A stretch of 64,000 nt of DNA from Orychophragmus violaceus (lineage: Eukaryota; Streptophyta; Magnoliopsida; Brassicales; Brassicaceae): positions 1,736,001 through 1,800,000 of the forward strand of contig CM058234.1 in NCBI GenBank assembly GCA_030180135.1, given 5' to 3'. This document shows positions 13,136 to 24,700 of this stretch, in pieces. Under the pieces are notes generated by a model, which did not search any database, was not told the origin of the DNA, and saw only the letters and a program-made list of their open reading frames with translations. The position numbers and the translations under genes are program-made. Positions within the stretch are counted from its first letter, which is position 1. Each line of letters starts with the position of its first letter.

Positions 13136-14493
13136 ATGACGAAGCAGCACGCGAACTGGTCTCCTTACGATAACAATGGAGGGTACGGATCGTGTAACTC
13201 CTTATTGAGACACTAAATTTCTTCGTCGTCTTTTTGTTTCCTTTTCGTTCTTCTGATTCGCTATTTGAGCGTTGGTACTGCGATTTACTGATTTGTATTG
13301 ATCGGTGTGTTTATTTTCAGAACATGTGTGGCCATCGCTGGATCGGATTACTGCGTTATCGCCGCCGATACTCGGATGTCTACCGGTTACAGTATTCTAA
13401 GTCGCGATTACTCAAAAATCCATAAACTGTAAGTACCTTCGTTTTTTCTATCAAATTCCTCGCTTTTGATCCTTCAGTGAAGAATCCATAGCTGGCAACT
13501 TGTTGTAGATTGTTAGGGTTTTTGTAGAAAATGTTTTTTTGCAATCCATGAACGCAGATCTGGATGAAACAAATTGTGTCTCTAGGATGGAGAATTGAGT
13601 ATTTTGTTTATGGATTTCTGGCTTTTTTGGAATCGATAATTTTGTTTATTGAGTATGCAACATTGTGTCTTTTAATCTCTCCAGAGCAGACAAGGCTGTG
13701 CTCTCTTCCTCTGGCTTTCAGGCTGATGTGAAAGCACTGCAAAAAGTTCTGAAATCTAGGCATTTGGTGAGATTTGTTTGATCAATTCTGTTTCTTCCTT
13801 GCATATATATCCAATTTGTTTGTAAAGATAAAGACTTTAGACTTTGTGTTTTGGTGTCCTGTAGGTTTATCAGCATCAGCATAACAAGCAAATGAGCTGT
13901 CCTGCAATGGCTCAGCTTCTCTCCAACACGCTTTACTTCAAGCGTTTTTTTCCATACTATGCATTTAATGTTCTAGGAGGGCTTGACGAGCAGGGTAAGG
14001 GATGCGTCTTCACGTATGATGCAGTGGGGTCATATGAGAAGGTTGGATACAGTGCTCAAGGTTCTGGTTCTACTCTGATCATGCCATTTCTCGACAATCA
14101 GCTCAAGAGTCCGAGTCCTCTTCTGCTTCCTGCACAGGTTTGTTTGTTGATCTTCTTTGTTTATGTTTAGCCTTTAAGCAATTTAAGCACATAATGAATC
14201 GTTTCAGTTGCTTACTTTTTCGTCTCCCGCATATGTAGGATGCTATCACACCCCTTTCAGAACCTGAAGCAGTTGATTTGGTGAAGACTGTTTTCGCATC
14301 TGCCACTGAGAGGGATATTTACACTGTAAGTTTCTCATATTATCATTGAAGATGTTACAATCGTCCATAGTTGTTTGTGTCTGATGATGCTTTTGTGTAT
14401 TTTTTTGGCTTGTAATAGGGAGACAAGCTTGAGATCATGATTCTTAAGGCCGATGGCATCAAGACCGAAGTCATGGACTTGAGGAAAGACTAA
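13136..14493 (+). CDS. PBF1: 20S proteasome subunit beta type-1 (beta-6 position, PBF)
   Basis: Six exons join in frame: 13136-13182, 13321-13428, 13685-13766, 13865-14137, 14239-14325 and 14419-14493, giving 223 residues, equal to the Arabidopsis PBF1 length. The product begins MTKQHANWSPYDNNGGTCVA and contains GSDYCVIAADTRMSTGY and the C-terminal DLRKD. It is the non-catalytic beta-6-type subunit of the 20S core: the segment after the propeptide-like start has no free catalytic Thr arrangement like that of beta-1/2/5. It acts in the cytosolic and nuclear proteasome. Introns are short with GT/AG borders. The gene is intact and highly conserved. Confidence 0.96.
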
Positions 14494-14974
14494 GTGAACT
14501 TTCGCGCATATTGAGTGTTGGAACCTTTGTTGCTTCTCGTTTTCTTATTCGCATCTCGACATTAGGCTCCCTCGATTATCTTGAAACTGTGTTTGAAGTT
14601 TCGTGTTTTAACCGTGTCCTTATGTTGTTACCAAATTCTCGTTCTCTATCATTTATGACACTTCTTTTGAGGAGACTTAAGATTACAGCTTTGATTAGTA
14701 AGCGTGTGGAATGCCGGAATGGTGTTTAAAACACAATTCCACTATTCTGAAAGCTACCAATCAAAGGATATAAAAACTCAATTCTGATAATCTATCTTAA
14801 GTTTAATTTTTTTGCTAAATCACGCTTTTAAGGCAATTCCGCAATTCAACAGCTTACCAATTAAGGCTACTTGTTTCACATAAGGACTTAACTTAAGATT
14901 ACATGTTTCACATATATGAATTAACAACATAGTCTTAAAACATTTTAATCTTGAATAACAATAGAATCTCCTAA
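14494..14974. other. Convergent 3' intergenic region
   Basis: This lies between the PBF1 stop and the stop of the convergent DUF1499 gene. It should contain both 3' UTRs. A short repeated phrase (CAATTCCACTATTCTGAAAGC / CAATTCCGCAATTCAACAGC, each followed by TACCAAT) is visible at about 14731 and 14834. No RNA gene was recognised. Confidence 0.4.
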
Positions 14975-16089
14975 TCAGAAGCTGTTCTCTGATTCCCATC
15001 CCTTCTTCTCCAGCGCCAGTCGCAATGCCTACATAGACAAAAAGAAAAGACAGAAGGCAGATTAACCATCAGCCTAACAGAGATCATATCACCATCAAAG
15101 TTCTCACCTTGATTCGCTTTCTGTTCACATCAAAGTCAAAGTTCCCTTTACGTGATGCAGATCGATACTCAACAGTCGAGTTCTTCCCAGGAGGAAACAA
15201 GAATTCAACATCATCTACTAACTATCCAAGACACAAATGGTTAATCACTTTAGCTATGGTCGTTGAGGAAGACAATTACAAAGCTTTGCTTTACTTACAC
15301 CTAAGATTGGACTTTCATATTCCACATGAACATAATCATCCTTCTTCTCCACAATCCGAGGAGTAAACTTATCCGGTTTCGTCGACTTAATCTGATAAAA
15401 AACCCATCTAGATACAACTCTTCATCAACACAAATGACGAATTAATCAAGATTCTTACCACATTAACAAGTTCTTTCATTGCAACTTCTCTGCTCACAGG
15501 TGTTTTCCTTCCACCATTATAGTTCCTTTAACCCATCAGGAAAACAAAAATGTGTGTTGATGATTCAAATATTTCAAAGCAAAAACACAAAGCTCTTGAT
15601 ATTTAGTTACCATGGTGGAGCATAGTGGACTCGATCACTGATATTCTCAGAAGTAGATATACAGTTATTAGTCGCAGGACAGAGAGCTACTCTCTCGTTC
15701 TTCTGTACTCCAATATAATCTGGTTTCTTTCCACTGAACCAAACCACAAAGATTTCATCATCGTCCTCGTTTTACAATCACAACATCGGAAGAACAAAAA
15801 CGTACCTGAGCTGGAAAATTGCTCCGATCATAGCTAGCTCACTGCTCCTAAGAATCATCTCTCTTCCAATTTCAAAGAATATTTCAAATCAGATACTTGG
15901 TTCGGTGATTTCTTCGAGAAGCAGGAGGGAGAGAGAGTAGTACCTTCGAGGAATTAGCTTCGGATGTTTGTCATCTGAAGTCTCTGGAATCGAAGCGATT
16001 ATACGAAGACTATTGGAAGGAAGTTTTCTCCGGGATTTATGGTGATTCATACGGTACAAGCAAGTGGTCGGTGACACCATGGAAGCCAT
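14975..16089 (-). CDS. DUF1499 family protein, probably plastid-targeted
   Basis: Seven exons join in frame: 16089-15944, 15862-15806, 15733-15611, 15525-15459, 15391-15299, 15221-15108 and 15028-14975, giving 217 residues. DUF1499 signatures are clear: NNCISTSENISDRVHYAPPW, then YVHVEYESPILGLVDDVEF and SASRKGNFDFDVNRKRIKAL near the C-terminus. The first ~35 residues are rich in Ser, Arg and Lys with few acids, like a chloroplast transit peptide. By position it corresponds to At3g60810. The biochemical role of DUF1499 proteins is not established. The gene is convergent with PBF1 and has site II-type GGCCCA/TGGGCT motifs at 16187-16199 upstream. The first ATG is used; an internal ATG (Met4) is also possible. 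Confidence 0.9.
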
Positions 16090-16184
16090 CTTCAGAAGCT
16101 CCGAGTCCTCTCTTCACCCTTTGAAATGGGAACTAAAGAAGACGAGTAAACAAACTTATTACGCTCTTCATAGGCTTTTTATTG

Positions 16185-16200
16185 TTGGCCCAATGGGCTT
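16185..16200. promoter_or_regulatory. Site II-type element upstream of the DUF1499 gene
   Basis: The overlapping pair GGCCCA (16187-16192) and TGGGCT (16194-16199) lies about 100 bp upstream of the DUF1499 start codon, on the side away from the coding region. It is the same class of element as in the ARP7/PBF1 promoter. Function is inferred from motif class and position. Confidence 0.5.
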
Positions 16201-16332
16201 GTTGTATTAATCGTTCGTGGAACCCAACAAGGCTACACATAACAGCACGCAGTGCGTATCTTAAATGTCACGCTGTGTAAGTTGATGTACATAGACTTTT
16301 AATTAGTTTATACTGACTGAGAGTTATCAGTA

Positions 16333-16405
16333 GCCCGTCTAGCTCAGTTGGTAGAGCGCAAGGCTCTTAACCTTGTGGTCGTGGGTTCGAGCCCCATGGT
16401 GGGCG
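16333..16405 (+). tRNA. tRNA-Lys (anticodon CTT)
   Basis: The 73-nt cloverleaf is complete. The acceptor stem pairs GCCCGTC with GGTGGGC (with G-U wobbles), the D arm is GCTC/GAGC, the anticodon stem is CAAGG/CCTTG with loop CTCTTAA (anticodon CTT at 16366-16368), and the T arm is GTGGG-TTCGAGC-CCCAT, closing with one G-U pair. Discriminator base is G. The internal A box (TAGCTCAGTTGG) and B box (GGTTCGAGCC) are intact. A run of T residues starting near 16411 is a strong Pol III terminator. It lies between the divergently transcribed DUF1499 gene and PAT14. Confidence 0.97.
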
Positions 16406-16681
16406 ATTTGTTTTTTTTTTTGTATCTTTTTCCATAAAATCAAATTTCTTGACCCAAAGATTAACATAGTTTGGGATCTTCAAAGTCTGATTGACTCACA
16501 GATTAAATTCCAAATTTTTATTTCGTCTGAAATTTCTTGTTAGCTCCAAGTAATCCAAACAAAGGAGAAAAAGTCTCATACTTTAGGCTCCATCGTCTTC
16601 ATAGTTCATGGGGTCTGCATCTGGGTTTAGAATATAAGATCCCATTCAATTATATTCTGTAATCTATCGTTGGGTTTGACT

Positions 16682-18361
16682 ATGCATAGATCTGGTACTG
16701 CAATGGCCTGGAACGTATTCAAATTCTGTACAGCCTTACGAGGTCTCGGATCGATCATGATCCTCTTGGTTCTCGGTGTTGTCGGTGTCACCTATTACGC
16801 TGTCGTTTTGACTAATTATGGACCAGCTCTGTCTCAAGGAGGGATTGATTCTCTAGCTGCTCTTACTATCCTAGTCCTCTTCCATGTACTCGTAAGTAAA
16901 TCTTTCGATATGGGTTTCCTTCTCGATCATAGATTCTTGTTTGAAAGACTTTGATGATTGATAAAGCTTCAAGCTTTTAGTCAATTCGGTCAACAAAGGT
17001 TGTTGCTTTAGTTGTGAATTTAGCTAAAGAATGTGATTTTATTTGTTGCAGTTGGTGATGCTTTTGTGGAGCTACTTCTCAGTTGTGTTTACTGATCCTG
17101 GTGTTGTCCCTCCTAATTGGAGACCAACTAGTGATGAAGAGAGAGGTGAATCTGATCCGTTAAATAGTCTGGAGTTTGTTGGTTTACAGACCGATTCTTC
17201 AAACCCAAGAATTCGGTTCTGTAGAAAGTGCAATCAACCAAAGCCTTCCCGTTGCCATCACTGTTCTGTTTGTAAGTTTTCTCAGATTATCTGCTCTGTA
17301 CCATATATATAGTCTTGAATTTGATTGTGTTACAACGGATATATAGGTGGTCGGTGTGTGTTGAAGATGGATCACCATTGTGTTTGGGTTGTTAACTGTG
17401 TAGGAGCATTGAATTATAAGTATTTTCTTCTTTTCTTGGTAAGTTTGTTTATGTACTAATAATGAGTATATAATCTTCAGTTTGTAATCTTTTGTGTGTT
17501 TAAAATGTTGAAATGCTGCAGTTCTACACATTTTTAGAGACGACGCTTGTGACTTTGGTTCTTATGCCGCACTTTATAGCCTTCTTTAGTGATGAAGAAA
17601 TACCTGGAACGCCGGGCACTCTTGCTACTACTTTTCTTGCATTCGGTATGTTCGAATTTTCCTTATGCTTTAAATGGTTTCATCTGTTAATCAATCTCAC
17701 ATTGTTTCATCATCCACAACAGTTTTGAACTTGGCATTTGCTTTGAGCGTGATGGGTTTCTTAATCATGCACATTTCCCTGGTAGCTGGCAATACCACAA
17801 CTATAGAGGTAACGCCTTTTCTTTGTTCTCTTGAAATGAACCTTTAAAATCTCAGTACATCCCATAGCCAAAGCTTGAATCTTTTGTACGCATATCTAAA
17901 ACTTCCCTTTGCAATAATGAATCTATAAGAACTCTTCACAGTTTTGGTGCATCCCCATTAGCTCCGAGGTTTCGTAGTGTCTTTATGTTTTCTCAGTGCA
18001 GCCCATGGCTAAAGCTCTGAACTTTCTTTGCTTAAACGATAATATTTTCCAACTCTCTTATCTCTTTTCTCATCAAACTTTCTTGGTGTTGTGTTGTGAG
18101 CAGGCTTATGAGAAGAAAACCAGTGCAAAATGGCGGTATGACCTAGGTAGAAAGAAAAACTTTGAACAGGTTAGTTAGTTGAAGAAGTCCTGAATATATC
18201 ACTCGCAAGTTTAAGTTCTTATAATGACCTTTATCTTGTAGGTATTTGGAATGGATAAGAGATACTGGTTAATCCCAGGATACACAGAAGAAGATCTTAG
18301 GAGAATGCCGGAGCTGCATGGACTTGAATACCCTTCGAAACCCGACTTTGATTCCCAGTAA
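16682..18361 (+). CDS. PAT14: DHHC-type protein S-acyltransferase (PAT14)
   Basis: Seven exons join in frame: 16682-16891, 17052-17271, 17347-17438, 17522-17645, 17723-17808, 18104-18169 and 18242-18361, giving 305 residues. The first ATG (MHRSGTAMAWN) is chosen; the upstream open frame begins at a TTG. The Cys-rich DHHC domain spans exons 2-3: CRKCNQPKPSRCHHCSVC, then GRCVLKMDHHCVWVVNC, with the catalytic Cys in DHHC. Four membrane segments flank it: two before (about residues 20-43 and 58-80) and two after (about 170-195 and 215-240). The TTxE-type region (GNTTTIEAYEK) follows. It transfers palmitate to cysteines of membrane proteins at Golgi/TGN-type membranes (known of the family). It looks fully intact. 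Confidence 0.95.
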
Positions 18362-18589
18362 TGCTGAAGAAGATGACTTTGATCATCATCATCATCATCA
18401 TCATCATCACATGTAAAACAACAATACGGTAGAAAACACAGAGACCCTGGAATTGACATTTGAAGGAGAAAGCTACTAACATGAGGATTGATGCTTTCAC
18501 TTCTGGTAGTGTCATGTCTTCCCACGGTGGCCAAAAACATCATTAAATTATGGGATTTGTAAACATAGCGTTGTTGGTTACACATTTGT

Positions 18590-19390
18590 TCATCTTCTTA
18601 AATAGTTCATATATATGCTGATCATCATCTTCTTTTTTAATTTCGTCTATATTAAACATTAACTGAAACAAAACATACAAACAATAGCTAGATATACCGA
18701 GTCATAACCCGAAAGTTATACAAGAACCTAAGTCCTAATGTTATGATGATCATCTTCTTAAATAGTTCATATATGCTGATCACCATCTTCTTTTTTGTCT
18801 ATATTAAACATCGACCGAAACAAAATATACAAACAATAGTTAGATAAACCGAGTCATAACCAGAAAGTTATACAAGAACCTAAGCCCTAATGTTATGATG
18901 ATCATCTTCTTAAATAGTTCATATATATGCTGATCGTCATCTATGTTTCCGTCTATATTAAACATTAACCGAAACAAAATATACAAACAATAACTAGATA
19001 AACCGTGTCATAACCCGAAAGTTATAGAAGAACCTAGGCCCTAATGTTATGATGATCATCTTCTTAAATAGTTCATAAATATGTGGACCATCATCTTCTT
19101 TTTCGTCTATAGTAAACATTAACCGAAACAAAATATACAAACAATAACTAGATAAAGTCATAACCCGAAAGTTATACAAGAACTTAAGCCCTAATGTGAT
19201 GATGATCATCTTCTTAAATAGTTCATAAATATGCTGATCATCATCTTCTTCTTTTTATTTTTGTCTATATTAAACATTAAACCAAACCAAATATACAAAC
19301 ATAGCTAGATAAACCGAGTCATAACCTCAAAGATATGAGAATCTAAGCCCTATTGTTATCATGACATCTTCTTAAATAGCTTCTGTTTTA
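18590..19390. repeat. ~155-bp tandem repeat, about five copies, downstream of PAT14
   Basis: The phrase CATCTTCTTAAATAG starts copies at 18591, 18751, 18903, 19057, 19207 and, partially, about 19364, a spacing of 150-160 bp. Each copy carries TCATATATATGCTGATCATC, GTCTATATTAAACATTAAC, ATACAAACAATA, GAGTCATAACCCGAAAG and CCCTAATGTTATGATGATC in that order. Copies differ by point changes and short indels, and small open frames across them are shadows. A single copy of the opening phrase also occurs near 61943, downstream of FBD unit C. Confidence 0.9.
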
Positions 19391-19887
19391 AAAAGTTGTT
19401 TTCAATGTTCATCTTTTTATTAAAAATAAAAATTATTTATATCTTGTTTATATCCAGCCATAAATTTACATTCATTTTTCCAATGTTGATTTTGACTTTT
19501 TAAACAATATTTTTATAAATAGAAAAATTGAAGTCAAAACGAAAACTCCCAAAGATTTATAACCAAATTTTAGTTTCCACATATAAAAATACTATGTTTA
19601 ACACAAACAATCCGTTGACCTTCTGAATTCGTTTATCATATAGCATAATTCCTTTCGAGAAAGCATTAACCAAAAGAAAAACGCAATGAAAAGAAAAGAA
19701 AATATTCATATTAAGACAGTAAATCTCGAACATCCAAATCCTTTTGTCACACTCTCAAACGCTAAAACACAAAACAAGAACGAAAAACAATAGTTGAATA
19801 TATAAAATCATATAGTCCTCACATTAATAAAGAAAAGGCTAGTAAAATAGTAATATTAGAACTGGGTAGACTGGAACCAAAAGCTCA
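19351..19887. repeat. 3' flank of FBD unit A, duplicated at 56680-58631 and 61930-62220
   Basis: This flank begins CCCTATTGTTATC and continues through GTTTTCAATGTTCATC, TATCTTGTTTATAT, ACTATGTTTAAC and CGTTGACCTTCTGAATT. The same order recurs at 56680-56946 and 58364-58631, where it is split by a LINE, and partly at 61930-62220. It shows that the F-box/FBD genes were duplicated together with their downstream DNA. Confidence 0.8.
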
Positions 19888-21691
19888 TCAGAAGCATTGG
19901 ATTTTCAAACCTTCATAACCTTTAGAAAGATTCATTAGCTTGGCCACAGCTGCTTCTACCTCTAACTTCTTGGTCGGAGGAAACGACGAAGTCTCAATCA
20001 TCATTTTCTTAGTCACCGTCTTTTGCATCACAAAATGGGAAGCTAACGCAAACTCTTTTTTATTCGAACCATTGAAATTATACATCCAAACAGTACGAAC
20101 GCGGAAATCAGTGTTAGAGAACGCTTTTTCATCCTCCCACAGTGGTTTATGTGCTATGCCGTTAATAGAACATTCACCTTCTTCTTTTGGAGAATTGTTG
20201 TCCTAAAAACGAAAATATAATAAATGAAAGAGAAGTGATCATGCGAACTTAACGATGACATGACATGACATCGATGTACCTTGAACAAGATCTCAAGCTT
20301 TATCATTTCATTAGTAGCCCACATGAGCAATACTTTTTTCAGTATCTCCACTTCGTTCAGATTAGTTAAATCTACACTCACTGATAATGATCCATGCCGT
20401 CTCATATCATCAAAGTCGCTCACCATGAGCTCATGCCAAATGCTTTTTTCCTCCTAAGGTTCATATATCATACATTTCAAACTATATTATAAAAATCTTG
20501 CTTGTGTTGATTAAGCTTGTACCTGAGATAGATCTGATATGTTATAGATGAGGTGAGGATGACGTTTACCGCCAGGAGCCCAATAATTTCTGTTAAACCC
20601 GATGTTAGGAGCATGTAGGATGAAGTTCTTCCCTATATTAGATTTGAGAAGCCTGATGTCTAGAACATCTAAACAAGTTGCATGCACTTCGATCCTATCA
20701 ACCTTGTAAGCAAAAGTCACTTGCAAGAACTTCAAATTTTTGTTCTCGATCTTCAGCACATCACCTTGGGTTACAAAATCGATTTGCAACACAATCACCT
20801 CGAGGGAGGAGCAAGCTGCTAAAACTCTGGTAAGGAGACTATACTGGAATAAGACCACGTTTAAAAGCTTTAGGGTCTTAAGATTCCCGCAGTTGCTAAA
20901 AAAATGTGGATCTAATAGAATGAATCCACAAAGTGATAGTGAAATGAGGCTATGATGCGAGAATGTATCTGGGAGCAGATAAAGAAAACTCTTTCCTTTG
21001 TAACGTTCCTTGCAGCCATGAATATAGTTTACAAGTGAGAGATCTCTAGTGTGTTTCACACGAGTCGCTATGTGGATCCAACTGTTGAGCGTATCATCAG
21101 TACATTCGGATCCGTAATGCTGGATAGTGCAGCTTTCTAAATGGCCACGGTGATTCTTTATAGTCTTCAAAATACAAAATGGTTAGAAATTAAAAAAATA
21201 ATATATATGTGCATGTGTATAAATATCAGATGTTATATATGTACAAATATTGCATGCATGCAAAAAACATTGTATATTGAAACCTATATATAATTTTGAA
21301 AAAATGTTGTCTAATTTGTGCATGATTTAGTTTAGTCCAGTTAAATAATGTGTGTGAAGTAATAATTTAATATCAAACTAGATTTTGACCCGCACTTAGA
21401 AAGTGCGGGTTTAATTTTCTTTATAAATTTTACTTTTTATTCATTTTGTTATGTGTTTTTAACGGATAGTTCCATCAAATTTGTTAACAGTAGTTTAGAT
21501 TTTTAATTATGTAATCTAACTTTGATTATAATTGTTTAACCAACATTATAAATAGTGAGTTAGCAATTTAGTTTTTTTCTAAATGAATTATGTGTTATTT
21601 GGAGGAGATATATCGTAAGGATTAAGAAATTAAAATAACGATTTCGCATTATATATTTTAATATGTGTTGTATCGTAAGATCATAGTTTGG

Positions 21692-21745
<54 letters not shown>

Positions 21746-24700
21746 AAAACAACTATTGTAAAAGTTATGTGGTATATGTTTAATTGTTATTATATTTATC
21801 TAAAATATTATTTTATAAAATACATGTTGTAGTCGTATATATAATTTGCAAATTTGATGGAACTATCCGTTAAAAACTTCATTCAAACATAAAGCATAAT
21901 TTGACGCTTCAAATATTTGAATAATATAAATATGAAATCATTTTAATATTTTTATTAAGTTTAAAATATATCAACTGAAATTATTTACTATATGCGAATT
22001 TTTTTATAGAAAATTTATAATCAAGATTGGTGATAAGCAAAAATCTAGTTCCTCTTTACTACTTCAGTTGCAAGTTTACAACCTAGTCGATGTAATTTTC
22101 GAGGTGTCAATCCACTCGGGTGATCAAACGCACTAAGAATACAGAAGTTTTATTAGTCTAAGTGCAATCAAAATGAGTTTGTGAGTTTATTCCTAACAAT
22201 AGTAACAAATTCCAAACATATTTAACTCGACAAAATAACAATTATGAGATTAAAACAGAGCTAGAACAGAATGTAAAACAGAGCAACAAGTGATTGAAAA
22301 CAATTGATTAAAAGATAAGCTCCTTGGGTTGAGTTTCGGTTCGGGTGATCAATTAATTGTTTAGAAACATTAAGCAACTATGGGTGATTTCTTAGGCCAA
22401 GAACAACAAACAAAGTTACTCCACTCTCATGATAGCAACCCTATATCTATCAAGCATTAACATCAACTCTCGTTGGCAATTTCAAGACAAATATGCATTA
22501 ATACCAAGTTCTTATTACCACTAAACACCTTTAACATCAACTCTCGTTGGCTAAGAATGTAAAGCACTTGACAGAGATTCAAACATAAACTACACCTCTC
22601 GGTGCTAGCAACATTTAGAATCAAGGAATTGATTAGCTACTTCAATCCTAGCATTAAGAACTTCTAGCAAGTAAGAAATCAAACTCCCAAGTTCTAAGCA
22701 ACCTAAACCATGTTTTGAATCACCCTTACCTATCCTCAACCCAGAAACTTAAAGAAAACTACTCTCTAGCCATAGCAAACATCAAACAAAACATGATTCA
22801 ACAAGAAAATAAGATGAACAAGAGAAAGAACTCAAGAACTAAAATTGCATAAAAGAGATTGAAATCTTTGGATAGAATTGTTTACAAAATGTGATATGGC
22901 TCTTCATACACACTAAGAGCCCTTAAATAGATCTAAAAACGTGCAATGGTCGACCACAAACACATGGGGTGGTCTACAAGCCAAAAGTAAAAGAAAAAGA
23001 GGCATGTGTGAAAAAGTAGGTTCACAGCGGCCTGGGGAGGCCGCTGCGGAACCCCGCTATGAATGCCCAGCGGCCTGGGTGAGTCGCTGCGCGGGCCGCT
23101 GGATAAATTGGTCTTCCGCGTGTCCTTCGTAGCGACCTGGGGTGGCCGCTGCGAGAGGCCGCTATGGGTGCCCAGCGGCCTGGAGATGCCGCTGTGCCAG
23201 CCGCTGGAGAATTGTGTCTTCCGCGTGTCCTTCATAGCGGCCTGGGGAGGCCGCTGCGAGAGCCCGCTGTGAGGTTCCAGCTCGATCCTTAGCTGTTTTT
23301 CCACTTTGTCAAGGTGCTCCTTTGGTCCCTACCTTCTCCACCATTCCTTGGTGCTCCTTTTGGTCATCCACCACCTACAAAAAGAACAAACAAAGCACAC
23401 CTAACCTAATGATGCCTAAATGCACTAATCTAAAGTTAAGACACAATAATGTTGTCTAAATGCTTTTCCTAAAGCTAAATAACACTCTTAATCATGCCTA
23501 AAAATACTCAAAAACACAACACATCAACTCCCCCAAACTTGTTTTCTTGCTTGTCCTCAAGCAAACAACAATAAGAACAAAGGGGAGAGGTTTGAAGTTG
23601 GAGACTCATAACCAAAGAAATCTATTTTAGCCTTCAATATGATGTCCTTAGGAAATGATAACATGTTGCAAAAACAAACTCCCTAATCCACTCTAATTTC
23701 TCAAGGCTTATCAACACACCAAATTTTATTCTCTTAAGCACATTGTCAAGATTCAACCACTCAACATTCCACCAACTTTTACATTCATTCTTCTTATCAA
23801 AGTGAAGTCTCACAAATGGGGATTAGATCTCAATCAATTGGCTTGGCATTAAAAGGCTTCAAGTGGTGTTTAGAGGAAGGCTTTTATCTTTTATTTTGGT
23901 GGCTAACTCTCAAGAAAAAGGAATGCTAGACATATTGCAAAATGTGGCAAGACAAGAACAATTCATGCATACAATTCTCAACTCTCATAATCTTACCCAA
24001 AGTGTTTCCCATTCCCAATTAGCCAATCTCCCTTCAATCTCTAATTCAATCATTTTGACTTTTTTCATTTTTGGGTCTTGAGAAGTTAATCTTTTCATTT
24101 CCTTAAACTCTTTATCTTTCAATTTCTTTTTCATTTTGCACTTAGAGTTTTCCCATTTCATTTTCTTTTCCCAAGTGTTTCCCTTTTCTTTTTACATGCC
24201 ATTGGTCTTTTATTCTTTCACTCCCCATTTCACTCTTTTTCTTTTCTCATTCCCAATCCCATTTCAAGTGCTTATACCCCTAATGCTAAACCAATATGTG
24301 AACTCCTAGACTAGCCTATGAGAGCTAATCATTGTCGTTCTCATACTTTTAACCTTTTGCACATGTTTAGCATTATCAAAAAGAGGCCTCACTCAATCAA
24401 TTCAATGAAGGTTTGAAAGAAAAGGGTAGGGTATTAAGGTGTGGAAACCATTCTAAGAGTGAGAATGGCCACTTGGATTAACAAAGAATGGTAAAATGAG
24501 GTAAAGATAATCCAAGTGTGTATGTAGTGACCATGATCAAGCATTTAAAACCCATAAGTGAGAAGATTAAATTCATTTAAGTCCAATAAGTGAGTTGGTT
24601 TCAACGTTGAGGGTATCCTTCTTGACAAACGTATTGGAGTGGTGCGATCAAAGCTCGAAATTTACAAGTGTTTTAAGGGCTGTTTAAGCAACATGGTATG

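Noticed and set aside
16670..16681. Earlier PAT14 start at 16670
   Set aside because: That codon is TTG; the first ATG at 16682 gives the conserved MHRSGT start.
18994..19209. 71-codon frame over the PAT14-side tandem repeat
   Set aside because: Its peptide repeats with the DNA repeat and it has no independent support.
22933..23304. Small protein with HSGLSQRPPQ repeats in the LTRs
   Set aside because: It is a translation of the GC-rich hairpin block, occurs in both LTRs and has no recognisable start context or homologue.
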